From Spirochaetota bacterium (lineage in GTDB: Bacteria > Spirochaetota > UBA4802 > UBA5550), in NCBI GenBank assembly GCA_017999915.1, contig JAGNKX010000001.1, forward strand, positions 879,440 through 943,439: 64,000 nt of DNA, given 5' to 3'. The number at the start of each line of letters is the position of its first letter. Positions within the stretch are counted from its first letter, which is position 1. A program made the position numbers and the translations under genes. The notes under the pieces are model-generated. The model did no database searches, had not been told where the DNA came from, and saw only the letters and a list, made by a program, of their open reading frames with translations. Below, piece after piece: positions 43,753-53,951 of the stretch.

Positions 43753-43937
43753 GGTAATGTACCCTCCTTTGTCTGCGTGTATTGTTATATTAAAGGGAGA
43801 CGGGGTTATCGATGACTCTTTTTGAATGCGAGTTTTGTTTATCATAGACTTGTTAAAATGTCAAGCGACAATGCAAATAAAAAACATGCATTTGTATTTG
43901 ACAGGTTGCGTCGGTAAGGATAATCAGGGGACATGGC

Positions 43938-44426
43938 ATGGACCTCATGGAAATAATTCCTTTACACAGGATACCTGATTATGCGCCGATCCTCGCCCAC
44001 TGGTCCTACATGGAGTGGTACCGGGCAAGGTCCATGGATTTTACCCTGGTCCTCAGGGCGTACCAGGAGAGGGCGCGCAGCGACAGGGTGCCTCTTTCCT
44101 TCGTGGCGATAGAGGGGTCCCTTCCGGTGGGAATGGTCACTCTTAAGCTGGACGATCTCTGGTCGCGAAAGGACCTGAATCCATGGCTGGCGTCGCTCTA
44201 CGTGTTGCCTGAGTACCGCAGGTGCGGAACGGGACAGGCTCTGGTCCGCGCGGTCACGGCCCGGGCCCCGGAGCTCGGCCATGATCGCCTCTATCTTTTC
44301 CTCGGCCGCCATGACCGGGAATGGCTGGAGCGATACTACATTAACCGCGGGTGGGCCGTTGTCGAATCAGCAGTGGACAATGACGGCCTTGAAACAAAGA
44401 TACTCGCCTATGAACTCCCCCGCTGA
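43938..44426 (+). CDS. GNAT-family acetyltransferase
   Basis: The protein has 162 residues. The acetyl-CoA motif YVLPEYRRCGTGQALVRAV is motif A of GNAT (Q/RxxGxG/A). GGGG lies 7 bp before the ATG. The stop lies inside the next gene, an overlap of about 17 bp. Substrate unknown. Confidence 0.88.
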   Translation: MDLMEIIPLHRIPDYAPILAHWSYMEWYRARSMDFTLVLRAYQERARSDRVPLSFVAIEGSLPVGMVTLKLDDLWSRKDLNPWLASLYVLPEYRRCGTGQALVRAVTARAPELGHDRLYLFLGRHDREWLERYYINRGWAVVESAVDNDGLETKILAYELPR

Positions 44427-45513
44427 TTCGACGTTCCGGGATGCGGTCTTCGTCGAGCGGTTGAATCGCTTTGTGGCGCGGGTCGATCTGGAGGGAACGG
44501 CACTGCTCGTCCGCGTCCCCAATACGGGCCGCCTCGCGGAGCTGTTCATTCCGGGAACGCCGGTGATCCTTGTGCCGTCACAGGGAAAATACCCCTTTAC
44601 CATACAATACGTCATATATCAGGGCCGGCCCGTGCTCATCGATTCAATTTTGAGCAACCGCGTGTTCCGGGACTGCATGGCGGTGCGGACGGTTCCGGGC
44701 CTGGAGGACTATGCCATCATCAAGCGCGAGCCGGCCGTCGGGAATCATCGCTTTGATTTTTCCATCGGCAATGGGGTGAGCGATTCCTTCGTAGAGATCA
44801 AGTCATGCACGCTGGCGTGGCATTCCATAGCCTCCTTCCCTGACGCGGTGAGCGACAGGGCGGCGGAACATGTGCGTGTCCTGGCTGAATCGGGTAAGGG
44901 AATCCTTGTATTTCTGCTCCTCCATGAGGGTGTCGACCTGTTCGTGCCCAACTATCATACTGATTTTGCCTTTTATGAAGCGCTCCGCTCCCATGGCGAT
45001 GCCATTGACGTTCGGGCCTATGCCGCCCGGTACGACAGCGGGTACCGGATCAGGGGAATGAGACCGGTCAGGATCGAGGTCCCTGATGTGGAGCCCCGGG
45101 GCGTTTACACCATTGTGCTCTATAATAACACCGAGAGTGATATTGCCGTCGGCGGGCTGGGGACCAGGACCTTCCCGCGGGGATATTATATCTATGTCGG
45201 AAGCAGCATGAACAATCTCTTCAAGAGGATAGACCATCACCGGCGAAAGAGAAAGAAGCCGCACTGGCACATCGATTACCTGACTGTGCAATGGCCGATC
45301 AGGGCGGCGCTGCCGATCGTGACCGGGGAAAGACTGGAATGCGCTCTTGCCGGCTCCGTGGCGGCCCTGGGCTACCGGTGCGTGGAGGGGTTCGGATCGT
45401 CCGACTGCGGCTGCGCGGGCCACCTCTTCCACGGGGAGTCGAATCCTCTCCATGACGAGCGGTTCATTGATACGATCTACACGTACCGGTACGGGCGCCT
45501 GCTGGAGCGGTGA
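44410..45513 (+). CDS. SfsA nuclease-like protein fused to a DUF123/GIY-YIG domain
   Basis: The protein has 367 residues from the ATG at 44410. The N-terminal 230 residues are SfsA (sugar fermentation stimulation protein, a putative nuclease), including PFTIQYVIYQGRPVLIDS and FVEIKSCTLAW (PD-ExK-like). The C-terminal 130 residues match DUF123 (FPRGYYIYVGSSMNNLFKRI and HWHIDYLTV), a GIY-YIG-related nuclease domain. Both halves have nuclease-like motifs. The two domains are separate genes in many bacteria. Confidence 0.87.
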   Translation: MNSPADSTFRDAVFVERLNRFVARVDLEGTALLVRVPNTGRLAELFIPGTPVILVPSQGKYPFTIQYVIYQGRPVLIDSILSNRVFRDCMAVRTVPGLEDYAIIKREPAVGNHRFDFSIGNGVSDSFVEIKSCTLAWHSIASFPDAVSDRAAEHVRVLAESGKGILVFLLLHEGVDLFVPNYHTDFAFYEALRSHGDAIDVRAYAARYDSGYRIRGMRPVRIEVPDVEPRGVYTIVLYNNTESDIAVGGLGTRTFPRGYYIYVGSSMNNLFKRIDHHRRKRKKPHWHIDYLTVQWPIRAALPIVTGERLECALAGSVAALGYRCVEGFGSSDCGCAGHLFHGESNPLHDERFIDTIYTYRYGRLLER

Positions 45514-45522
45514 GGCCCCGGA

Positions 45523-46875
45523 TCATGTCATCTGGTATTTCTTGTTCAGAAAAAGATCGAGGCAGATATCGACAATGTCCTTGTCGAAGTGTATGCCTCT
45601 CTGCTTCTTGATTTCGTCCAGGGCGAAATCGATCCCCCGGGAGGGACGGTAGGGACGGTCCGAAGCCATGGCCTCAACGACGTCGGCGACGCATATGATG
45701 CGCGAGCCCAGCAGGATGCTTTCGCCGTCAAGGCCAAGGGGATAGCCCGAGCCGTTGAGCCACTCGTGGTGCTGGAAAACCATTTCTGCCAGGGGCCAGG
45801 GAAATTCGATGGTCTTCAGGATATCATAACCGATCTGGGGATGGGTCTTGATGAGCTCGAATTCAATGGGAGAGAGCTTTCCCGGCTTGCTCAGAATTTC
45901 AGTGGGGATGCAGATCTTTCCCAGGTCGTGGATGATGCCCGCCATGAATATCCCTTCGATCTCCTTTTCAGACAGCTTCATCTCCCGGGCAATGGCGCGG
46001 GCGATATCGGCGACGCGCCGCTGGTGGCCCGCGGTGTAGGGATCCCTGGTCTCGAGGGTCTGCGCCATGGCCTGGATGATGCCGCTGATCGCTTTCTTGA
46101 TCTGGAGGTAGCTTTCCTTGATCTTCATCTCTGATTTGATCCGCTCGGTGTCGTCCCTGAGAACGATAACGGACCCGGACCGCTCCCCGCTGATGTCGCT
46201 GATATGGGATACGCTGAAGTCAATGGGTACCTGCTTGCCGTTGGGGGTGATGAAGTAATTGAAGTGGAGGCCGGCATCGGCTTCCTGCCCGGCATCGATA
46301 CCGGGATGGATGCCGTTGTAACGGATGTTCAGGATCTCCGTGAAGCGCTTTCCGATAAGCTTGTCGATGGTCAGGTCGGTTATTTTTTCCGCGATGGGAT
46401 TGACATAGGTTATCTGGTCGGAATTGTCCATGACAAAAACGGCATCGCCGATGCTGTTCAGGATCGTGAAGAACCGCAGCTCGCTTTCCTTGAGCTTGTC
46501 CTCCATCTCGTGTCGCAGTATGGCCAGGTCAATGGCCGACTTGAGCTCTTTCTTGTCAACCGGCTTGACGATGTAGCCGGAGGGGTTCGTGGTCAGGGCG
46601 CGCTTCAGGGTGTTGCTGTCCGATGATGACGTGAGGTATATGACCGGGATGTTGTGAATCTCGTTGATCTGCCGCGCCGCCTCGATACCGTCAATTTCGC
46701 CGTCCAGGATGATGTCCATCAGTACCAGGTCGGGACTGCTTGTTATCACTTCCCTGACGGCTTCCTCGCCGGTCGGCACCGTATTGGAAATAGTGAATCC
46801 CAGGTCGCGGATGAATTTATTGAGAAGGAGGATCGTTGTTTTGTCGTCTTCGACAAGAAGAATTTTTTTATTCAT
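45523..46875 (-). CDS. REC-PAS-HD-GYP response regulator (c-di-GMP phosphodiesterase type)
   Basis: The protein has 450 residues. The receiver domain (1-120) has phosphoacceptor Asp54 (VLMDIILDG) and Lys104. A PAS domain spans about 125-250, and the HD-GYP domain about 255-450. HDLGKICIP and HHEWLNGSGYP give the HD and GYP motifs. It probably hydrolyses cyclic-di-GMP when phosphorylated or ligand-bound. No histidine kinase partner is beside it. Confidence 0.92.
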   Translation of the reverse strand: MNKKILLVEDDKTTILLLNKFIRDLGFTISNTVPTGEEAVREVITSSPDLVLMDIILDGEIDGIEAARQINEIHNIPVIYLTSSSDSNTLKRALTTNPSGYIVKPVDKKELKSAIDLAILRHEMEDKLKESELRFFTILNSIGDAVFVMDNSDQITYVNPIAEKITDLTIDKLIGKRFTEILNIRYNGIHPGIDAGQEADAGLHFNYFITPNGKQVPIDFSVSHISDISGERSGSVIVLRDDTERIKSEMKIKESYLQIKKAISGIIQAMAQTLETRDPYTAGHQRRVADIARAIAREMKLSEKEIEGIFMAGIIHDLGKICIPTEILSKPGKLSPIEFELIKTHPQIGYDILKTIEFPWPLAEMVFQHHEWLNGSGYPLGLDGESILLGSRIICVADVVEAMASDRPYRPSRGIDFALDEIKKQRGIHFDKDIVDICLDLFLNKKYQMT

Positions 46876-47427
46876 TAAGATCCTTTGCCATGCCGGCCCT
46901 TGTGTCTTTGGTTGAATGCATCGAATAAAAGGTTTTTAGCGACATAATTAAACAATGTGTTCTTTGCCAAGTATTGCACAGTGAATAAAAAAATTCAATT
47001 TATTCATTATTAAAATACTAAAAAATTTTGTAGAAGTAAATATATGCTTATGTAAAGTATTATTTTTACGCATTATTTACCGGGATGCCTGTTTTCATAA
47101 AGGTGGGGTTTTCGGATAAACTGGTTATATCGCCGGTTTTTTGAAGAGATACGCAGCGGGATTTATTAATGTATCAGATGTGCAATAAGGGAAACAGGCG
47201 TTTTCTTTTAATGGGGCAATAATAAATTGATTAGCAATAAAAAATCTTAATGGACAAAAAAAATTGTAGATATTTTTATGGGCCCATCATTTTACTGCTT
47301 TTCTTATTTTTATGCCACGGGTAAAAAGCGATTCTTATCACTGAGGATACGAGAAGATTGCATTTCTTATTATCGCACTACATATAAAAAATAGAAATAA
47401 CAAGAGTATTACCGGGAGGATTCTTCT
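46876..47427. other. AT-rich divergent intergenic region
   Basis: 552 bases between the HD-GYP gene (minus) and the activase gene (plus). I find no coding frame, RNA gene or riboswitch motif that I recognise. It is rich in A/T runs and must hold both promoters, and its length would allow a large leader for the activase gene. Confidence 0.5.
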
Positions 47428-50400
47428 ATGCAAAGTTTAGGAATCAATATCGGCTCATCGAGCATCAAGGCGGTGCTCCTGGAGGACAAGAAGGTCCTCT
47501 GGAAAACATACGTGGCCCATGAGGGCAATTTTCTCGAGACCCTGAAAACGATACTTGTCGAGAACAGCGTTTCTCCCGGCGTGCCATCCCTGGTGACCGG
47601 GACGGAAGGCCGCTATCTGATCAACACGAACAACGTACTCGAATCGATCTGCATCGAAGAGGCCCTGTCACAGCTCAACCTGAATGTCAACGCCGTGGTT
47701 TCCCTGGGCGGCGAGAATTTCGTCGTGTACACGATCGATGAAAATGGAAGGATCATCACCAGTTTCGCCGGGAACAAGTGCGCCTCCGGGACCGGCGAAT
47801 TCTTCAAGCAGCAGCTCGGGCGCATGGACCTGCGCCTCCACGACGTGGCGACCGTGCCCGATACGGCCAAGGTGTGCCACATGTCGTCGCGCTGCTCCGT
47901 GTTCATGAAGAGCGATTGCACCCACAAGCTGAACAAGGGCGAGGCCACCAAGGCCGATATCGTCCTGTCCCTCACCGATGTCATGGCGACCAAGGTGGTC
48001 GATTTCCTCAAGCGGGCGCGCATCAATTCCGGAAAGGTGCTCCTTGCCGGCGGCGTCACCCGGAACAAGTATATCATCCAGTTCGTTAAGGACAAGATGC
48101 CCGGCATCGAGATCATCGTTCCGGAAGAGGCCCCCTATTTCGAGGCCTTCGGCGCGGCCCATCTGGCCCGGAATTCCGGGAGCCCCTTCCCCGGCATCGG
48201 CAATCTCTTCAAGCCCCAGCAGATCGAGTTTGCCCGCTACAAGAGCCTCACGACGGTGGAGGGGAGGGTGCATTACCTGAAATCCCGGCGCGGCGCGGCG
48301 AAGCCGGGAGGCGAGTATATCCTCGGCGTGGACGGCGGCTCCACCACCACCAAGGTGGCCCTTATTGACATTGAAACGGACGAGATCGTCGCGTCCCATT
48401 ACGGCCGCACCCACGGCGACCCGGTCAATGCCCTGAAGGAGTGCCTGACCGAGGTCAAGAAACAGCTTAACGAACAGATCGGCGACGCGAAGATCAACAT
48501 CACCCTCGCCTCCACGACGGGATCGTCGCGGGAGATCCTGGGCGTGTTCCTCGAGACGCCGGCCGTATATAATGAAATCATCGCCCATGCGGTGGGCACG
48601 ACCTATTTCAAGCCCGACATCGACACCATCTTTGAGATCGGGGGGCAGGACGCGAAATACGCCCTGCTCAAGAACAAGGTCCCCATAGACTACGCCATGA
48701 ACGAGGCCTGCTCCGCCGGGACCGGCTCCTTCCTGGAGGAATCCGCCTCCGGGGACCTGAACATCACCAACGTCCGGGACATCGGCGACATCGCCGTGCA
48801 GGCCCAGGGCCCGCTGAAATTCGGGGAACAGTGCTCCGCCTTTATCAACTCCGATATCCGCAAGGCGATCCAGCTCGGGGCCTCGCGGGAGGACATCACC
48901 GCCGGCATCATCACCTCCATCGTGTCGAATTACCTGAACCGCGTCGTGGGGAACCGCACCATCGGGGACAACATCGTCCTCCAGGGGGGCGTGGCCCTGA
49001 ACAAGGCGGTGCCCCTGGCCTTCGCCATGCTCATGAACAAGAACATCACCATTCCGCCCGACCCGGAGCTGCTCGGCTGCTTCGGCGTGGGGATCCTGGC
49101 AAAGCAGAAATTTCACGACGGCATCATAACCAAGGGCGCCTTTGAGATCGACGCGATCCTTAACACGAAGATCGTGTACGAGCGCGAGTTCCGCTGCAAG
49201 GCCTGCGACAACGACTGTCCGATCCGCGTGCTCAACGTGAACGGCCACAAGTACATGTTCGGCGGCCGGTGCAACAAGTACGCCAACATGAGGAAGAAGA
49301 AAAACATCGACGAATCAAAGGTCTTCAATTATATAGAGAAGCGGGAACAGCTCATGTTCCACGAATGCGCCCCGCCGAAGGAGGAATTCGTCAGGAAATA
49401 TGATTTCGTCGTGGGCGTGCCCAAGGCCTTTTCCGTGTACACCCTGTGGCCGCTCTATGCATGGTTTTTCCACAGCCTCGGCATAGAGGTGCGGCTGTCG
49501 GAGGACATTTCCCACGAGGGCGTGGCCCGCACCGAGGGGTCCTACTGCTTCCCGGCCGAAATAGCCCACGGCGCGGTCCAGGACATCATCAATTCCGGCC
49601 TTGACTACATCTTCGTGCCCCATTTCAGGGACCTGGAGAGCTACGAGGAAAAGGTGCACGCCACCTTCTGCCCCATCACCCAGTCGCTCCCCTATTATAT
49701 CAAGAAGGCCTTCCCGGAGATCGACGAGAAGAAGTTCCTCTCGCCCATTGTCAGCTTCAAGTTCGGCCTGGAAAAGGCCCTCGAGGAATTCATCAAGATG
49801 GGAGGAGAGATGGGCATCCCCGAGCGGGAGGTGCGGCGAGCCTTCGACATCGGCTGCGCCAGGCAGAAGGATTTCTGGGAACGCTACCACGCCATGGGCC
49901 GGGACGCCTATGAAAAGGCAAAGGCCGCGGAGCACCCGGTCATCGCCATCCTGGGAAGGCCCTACAACGCCTTCACCCGCGACGCCAACATGGGCATTCC
50001 CCTGAAGTTCACCACCCGCGGCTACTCGGTCATCCCCTTTGACATGCTGCCCGTCGACGAGGCCCATATATTCGACAACATGTACTGGTATTACGGCCAG
50101 CAGGACATGAGGGCGAGCGTGGTCCTGAAGGACCAGCCGAACATTTTCATCACGTATATAACCAATTTCTCCTGCGCCCCCGATTCGTTCATGCTCCATT
50201 ATGTGAAGTGGATCATGGGTACCAAGCCCTTCCTGGTGCTGGAGCTCGATTCCCACTCGGCGGACGCCGGGGTAGATACCAGGGTCGAGGCCTTCCTGGA
50301 CATCATCGAGGGGTACCGCTCCAAGTTCGACCAGATACGGGAAGAGCGCTACGACAACGGGCTTCGCTTCATCAACAATGGCGTAGACCCGCTCCACCTC

Positions 50401-51741
50401 ATGGACCTCAAGAACGACCGGAAGATCGATATCTTCGGGAACAAGAAGGTGAAGATGCTCCTCACGAGCATGGGACGGCTTTCCTCCGAGCTCCTGGCGG
50501 CGTCCCTGCGGGCTGCCAATATCACGGCCGAGGCCATGCCCCTCCCGGACGTTTATACCCTGCAGATGGCGCGAAACCACATGTCCGGCAAGGAGTGCCT
50601 CCCCTCGCAGCTGGTACTTGGGGCCGCACTCAAGTATTTCTCCTCAGAAAAATATCGGAAGGACGAGATATACCTGCTCTTCGTACCCACGACGACCGGC
50701 CCGTGCCGCACCGGGCAGTACTTCGTGTTCTACGAGAACCTGTTCAAGGACATGCGCCTCGAGAACGTGGTGGTGGTCACCCTCGATTCGGACAACTCCT
50801 ACAACGAGCTGGGACCGCATTTCAGCAAGAGCGCCTGGTGGGGCCTCGTGGTGGCGGATTTCATGAAGGACATCGAGACGTCGCTCCGCACCTGCGCGGT
50901 GGACCCGGTCACGGCCATCGCCAAGTACGACGAGCTGTGGCAGGAACTCATCGACATCACCGAGACCGATATCGCGAAGGTGCTGCCCGCCCTCCGGCGC
51001 ATCGCGGTCGAAATAGCCAAGATTCCGCTCAAGCGCAGGATCGAGGATACGCCGAAGGTCCTCATCGTGGGTGAAATATTCGTGCGCCGGGACGATTTTG
51101 CCGTGGACGAGATGATACGCATGTTCAGCAAGCGGGGCATCATCGCCAAGGTTTCCGGCATCACGGAATGGATCTACTACTGCGATTACACCAGGAAGCA
51201 TGACATACAGAAGCGCCTGGGCCTCCTTCCCTGGTATAAGAAGCCGTTCTCCAGGGTTTTCCGCGACCTCGTGGCGTGGAAGATAGAGGAGAAATACAAG
51301 CATAGCGTCGAAAAGAGGGTGAAGAAGGCCCTCGAGGTGACGAACCTGATACCGCGTACGCCCCATGACATGGAGCATATCATGGGCAACGCGGAAAAGC
51401 ACTTCGTCAGCGACGAGCTCTATTCCGAGATATCCATATCGAGCGGCGTCGCCTCCACGGCCATGATGGAGGACTTTTCCGGGATCGTGAACATATCGCC
51501 CTTCGCCTGCCTCATCGGCCGGGTGATCGAGGGCCTCATTACCCCCTGGTCGCGGGAGCGGCGCTTCCCGGTCATTTCGGTCGAGATCGACGGGGACATC
51601 CTCCCGCCGGGCATCGTCAACAAGCTCGAGATTTTCATGCTCAACGTGCTCCGGTTCCGGTACAACCCGGCCATCTCGGAGCTGGTGGAGCGGGAAGGCG
51701 AGAAGGTGGTTTCCCTGGACAGGAAGATCATCAAGGCGTAA
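47428..51741 (+). CDS. BadF/BcrAD-type CoA-dehydratase activator fusion protein
   Basis: The protein has 1437 residues. Two ASKHA ATPase domains open it: SLGINIGSSSIKAVLLED at the N-terminus and YILGVDGGSTTTKVAL near residue 295. Both have the CSAGTG-type Fe-S Cys (KCASGTGEF, ACSAGTGSFLEE). A DUF2229-like part with CKACDNDCPIRV follows, then 2-hydroxyacyl-CoA dehydratase component-like regions (EGSYCFPAEIAHG, GKECLPSQLVLGA). Activators of this kind drive electrons to radical dehydratases with ATP. No matching dehydratase subunits are nearby. Confidence 0.9.
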   Translation: MQSLGINIGSSSIKAVLLEDKKVLWKTYVAHEGNFLETLKTILVENSVSPGVPSLVTGTEGRYLINTNNVLESICIEEALSQLNLNVNAVVSLGGENFVVYTIDENGRIITSFAGNKCASGTGEFFKQQLGRMDLRLHDVATVPDTAKVCHMSSRCSVFMKSDCTHKLNKGEATKADIVLSLTDVMATKVVDFLKRARINSGKVLLAGGVTRNKYIIQFVKDKMPGIEIIVPEEAPYFEAFGAAHLARNSGSPFPGIGNLFKPQQIEFARYKSLTTVEGRVHYLKSRRGAAKPGGEYILGVDGGSTTTKVALIDIETDEIVASHYGRTHGDPVNALKECLTEVKKQLNEQIGDAKINITLASTTGSSREILGVFLETPAVYNEIIAHAVGTTYFKPDIDTIFEIGGQDAKYALLKNKVPIDYAMNEACSAGTGSFLEESASGDLNITNVRDIGDIAVQAQGPLKFGEQCSAFINSDIRKAIQLGASREDITAGIITSIVSNYLNRVVGNRTIGDNIVLQGGVALNKAVPLAFAMLMNKNITIPPDPELLGCFGVGILAKQKFHDGIITKGAFEIDAILNTKIVYEREFRCKACDNDCPIRVLNVNGHKYMFGGRCNKYANMRKKKNIDESKVFNYIEKREQLMFHECAPPKEEFVRKYDFVVGVPKAFSVYTLWPLYAWFFHSLGIEVRLSEDISHEGVARTEGSYCFPAEIAHGAVQDIINSGLDYIFVPHFRDLESYEEKVHATFCPITQSLPYYIKKAFPEIDEKKFLSPIVSFKFGLEKALEEFIKMGGEMGIPEREVRRAFDIGCARQKDFWERYHAMGRDAYEKAKAAEHPVIAILGRPYNAFTRDANMGIPLKFTTRGYSVIPFDMLPVDEAHIFDNMYWYYGQQDMRASVVLKDQPNIFITYITNFSCAPDSFMLHYVKWIMGTKPFLVLELDSHSADAGVDTRVEAFLDIIEGYRSKFDQIREERYDNGLRFINNGVDPLHLMDLKNDRKIDIFGNKKVKMLLTSMGRLSSELLAASLRAANITAEAMPLPDVYTLQMARNHMSGKECLPSQLVLGAALKYFSSEKYRKDEIYLLFVPTTTGPCRTGQYFVFYENLFKDMRLENVVVVTLDSDNSYNELGPHFSKSAWWGLVVADFMKDIETSLRTCAVDPVTAIAKYDELWQELIDITETDIAKVLPALRRIAVEIAKIPLKRRIEDTPKVLIVGEIFVRRDDFAVDEMIRMFSKRGIIAKVSGITEWIYYCDYTRKHDIQKRLGLLPWYKKPFSRVFRDLVAWKIEEKYKHSVEKRVKKALEVTNLIPRTPHDMEHIMGNAEKHFVSDELYSEISISSGVASTAMMEDFSGIVNISPFACLIGRVIEGLITPWSRERRFPVISVEIDGDILPPGIVNKLEIFMLNVLRFRYNPAISELVEREGEKVVSLDRKIIKA

Positions 51742-51748
51742 CGTAAAA

Positions 51749-51776
51749 GGCCGCGATTTTAATCGCGGCCTTTTTT
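51749..51776 (+). terminator. Rho-independent terminator of the activase gene
   Basis: GGCCGCGATT and AATCGCGGCC pair with a short loop, followed by six T. It lies 8 bp past the stop at 51741. Confidence 0.9.
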
Positions 51777-51805
51777 AGATTGAGTCATGAGTTTTGGATG
51801 TGCTC

Positions 51806-52825
51806 TTATATGCCGGATTTCTTCTCCTTGAACCGGGACTTTATATCATCCAGCTTGTTCTTGTACCGTCCCATGATTTTGTCGCGGGCCTTCAGGTAGT
51901 CCTCCCTGATTTTTTGCAGCGACGTGAGGTTCTTTCTCTGCTGATTGGCGACGATGCCCGATTTGCTCTCTATCGAGCGGTACCGGTCGCTCACATCGCC
52001 GTCCTTCCCCCTGTACGATTCGGCAATGTCCTTCGCGGAGTGGTTGAGGGCTTCGTTCATCAGGATGTCGTCCTCTGTTCTTTCCGTGGCGCCGTTCAGC
52101 ATGTCCCCGGCTTTTTCCAGCGATTCCTTGCTGTCCGCATTGTCAACGGCGCTCCGAACGCTTACAATGGCGTCCCCTGTTTCCTTGTTGCGATCGTCGA
52201 AGGACTTGAGATTGCTCTCGTATCGTTCGGAACGGGCCGCGGTATTTTTTTCAAAGTCACGGTCGTTCCTGTTTTTCCACTCCTCGGCGCTGCCTTTCGA
52301 GGGGGCAGGTTTCCCCCCCATGGGGGTTTCGGATTTTTCATTTTCCTTCACCGCGGCGGATCCCTTTGGGCTTATAATCTCCACGGTGCCTTCCTTCACG
52401 TCGACGCGGGTGTCGCCGCCGGTGCTGACGGTGAGGGTATATTCCGTCCCCCGGACCGCGCAGACGATCGTCGGCGAATAGGATTTGCTGGTGCCCTTGA
52501 TGAGCTTCTTTATGCTTCCGGAGGCGGTCCCGGATATAAGGGAAACGCTGTCGGAACCGGAGATGTTCTTGCTGCCGATGGTGGCGCTGCTCGATTCGTT
52601 CAGCTTGATCTTGCCGCCGTCCCCGTACATGATTTCAAGATAGGAATTCTTTCCTGTTTTCAGGTAGTCCCCGGTCTGGAGTTTTTTCCCCACCGCCACG
52701 GGGGCCGGTTTCCCGCCGCGGGTCAGGGTTATGCTCCCGAGGAAGAACGATATTTCCACCGGATACAGGGCCGAGGGGAGTAGGAGGATAAGCGCTGCCT
52801 GGATGAACGCGAGTTTTTTGATCAT
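51806..52825 (-). CDS. FecR-domain exported protein
   Basis: The protein has 339 residues from the ATG at 52825 (AAGGAG upstream). A signal peptide ends near LYPVE. A FecR domain (about 35-170) holds VAVGKKLQTGDYLKTG, TIVCAVRGTEYTLTVST and VDVKEGTVEIISP. A long helical, charged C-terminal region (about 175-339) looks like coiled coil. FecR-like exported proteins are abundant in spirochaetes and are usually without a sigma partner. Confidence 0.85.
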   Translation of the reverse strand: MIKKLAFIQAALILLLPSALYPVEISFFLGSITLTRGGKPAPVAVGKKLQTGDYLKTGKNSYLEIMYGDGGKIKLNESSSATIGSKNISGSDSVSLISGTASGSIKKLIKGTSKSYSPTIVCAVRGTEYTLTVSTGGDTRVDVKEGTVEIISPKGSAAVKENEKSETPMGGKPAPSKGSAEEWKNRNDRDFEKNTAARSERYESNLKSFDDRNKETGDAIVSVRSAVDNADSKESLEKAGDMLNGATERTEDDILMNEALNHSAKDIAESYRGKDGDVSDRYRSIESKSGIVANQQRKNLTSLQKIREDYLKARDKIMGRYKNKLDDIKSRFKEKKSGI

Positions 52826-52889
52826 GACGGTCCGCTCCTTGCTTTTTAAAGATACTACCATCAAGATAAAGGGGATGGCGTTTTAGTTC

Positions 52890-53951
52890 TTATTTTTTTA
52901 CCATGCCGGCTATTATTTTCACGTCCTGCGATGAGTCCTTGTTGATGACCAGGATCTCGTTTCCGGCCTGGACTACGACGATATTGGACAGGCCCACGAC
53001 GCTGATACGGCTGTTTTCCGTGAACACGGAGCAGTTTTCCGAGTTGAGGAAGATCGCCATGTCCTTCTCCGGCGAGCGGTTCCTGCTTCCGTCTGGGGGC
53101 AGGATATCGTCGATGGATTTCCAGCTGCCCAGGTCGGTCCAGCCGAAATCGCCGGGGATGACGATGCGGTTTTCTGCCCGCTCCATGATGCCGAAGTCCA
53201 CCGATATGGATTCAACGGCATCGAAAATCTTCTTTTTTATTTCCCAGGGTTTGCCGTCATTTGAGGCGATTTCCGCCGGGGTCAGTTCCGACAGGGGCTG
53301 GAACGCCGATATCTGGTCCGGAAGAAGCTTCCGGTACTGATCCAGAAGAACCGAGATCTTCCATACGAAGATGCCGCTGTTCCAGAAGTAATTCCCGGAC
53401 TCGAAGTACTGGCGGGCGCGGTCGATATCGGGCTTTTCCACGAAGGTGTCGATGGGATAGATGGGGCCCGGACCGTCCATCGCCTTGATGTAGCCGTACC
53501 CCGTCTCCGGGTAGGTGGGCTTGATGCCGATGGTCACGAGCCTGCCCTGTTCGGCCTCGCGTATGCCTTCCCTGAGGATGCGGGTGAATTCATCGGTATT
53601 CTTGATATGATGGTCCGCCGGCAGGGAAATCATGATGGAATCGTCAAAGCGTTTCTTTATGTACAGGGCTGCGTAGAGGAGGGCCGCCGCCGTATTGCGG
53701 GGCCGCGGCTCGGACAGCACGGTGCCGCTGAGCTTGAATTTGCCGATTTCGTCCCTGGAGAGGTTTTCATGTTTTTTTGACGTGACTATGATGCAATGTT
53801 CAGGATCAAGAGGGAGCATGCGCTTTATAGTCTCTTCCAGGAGCGTCCCCGATCCTGAAAGATTATGAAACTGTTTCGGCTTTTCATCCCGCGAGAGAGG
53901 CCAGAGCCGTGTTCCGGCCCCGCCGGCAAGAATAACAGGTATTACCTTCAT
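52890..53951 (-). CDS. manC: Mannose-1-phosphate guanylyltransferase
   Basis: The protein has 353 residues. VILAGGAGTRLWPLSRDEKP is the nucleotidyltransferase signature, and YPIDTFVEKPD and FLWNSGIFVW-like (YFWNSGIFVWK) match ManC. It lacks the C-terminal isomerase domain of bifunctional forms. It supplies GDP-mannose for glycans. It is 65 bp upstream of the FecR gene and may share its transcript. Confidence 0.93.
   Translation of the reverse strand: MKVIPVILAGGAGTRLWPLSRDEKPKQFHNLSGSGTLLEETIKRMLPLDPEHCIIVTSKKHENLSRDEIGKFKLSGTVLSEPRPRNTAAALLYAALYIKKRFDDSIMISLPADHHIKNTDEFTRILREGIREAEQGRLVTIGIKPTYPETGYGYIKAMDGPGPIYPIDTFVEKPDIDRARQYFESGNYFWNSGIFVWKISVLLDQYRKLLPDQISAFQPLSELTPAEIASNDGKPWEIKKKIFDAVESISVDFGIMERAENRIVIPGDFGWTDLGSWKSIDDILPPDGSRNRSPEKDMAIFLNSENCSVFTENSRISVVGLSNIVVVQAGNEILVINKDSSQDVKIIAGMVKK

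Noticed and set aside
46876-47427. Possible riboswitch or RNA gene in the AT-rich spacer
   Set aside because: No conserved motif of cobalamin, TPP, SAM or other riboswitches or of 6S RNA, tmRNA or RNase P could be recognised.
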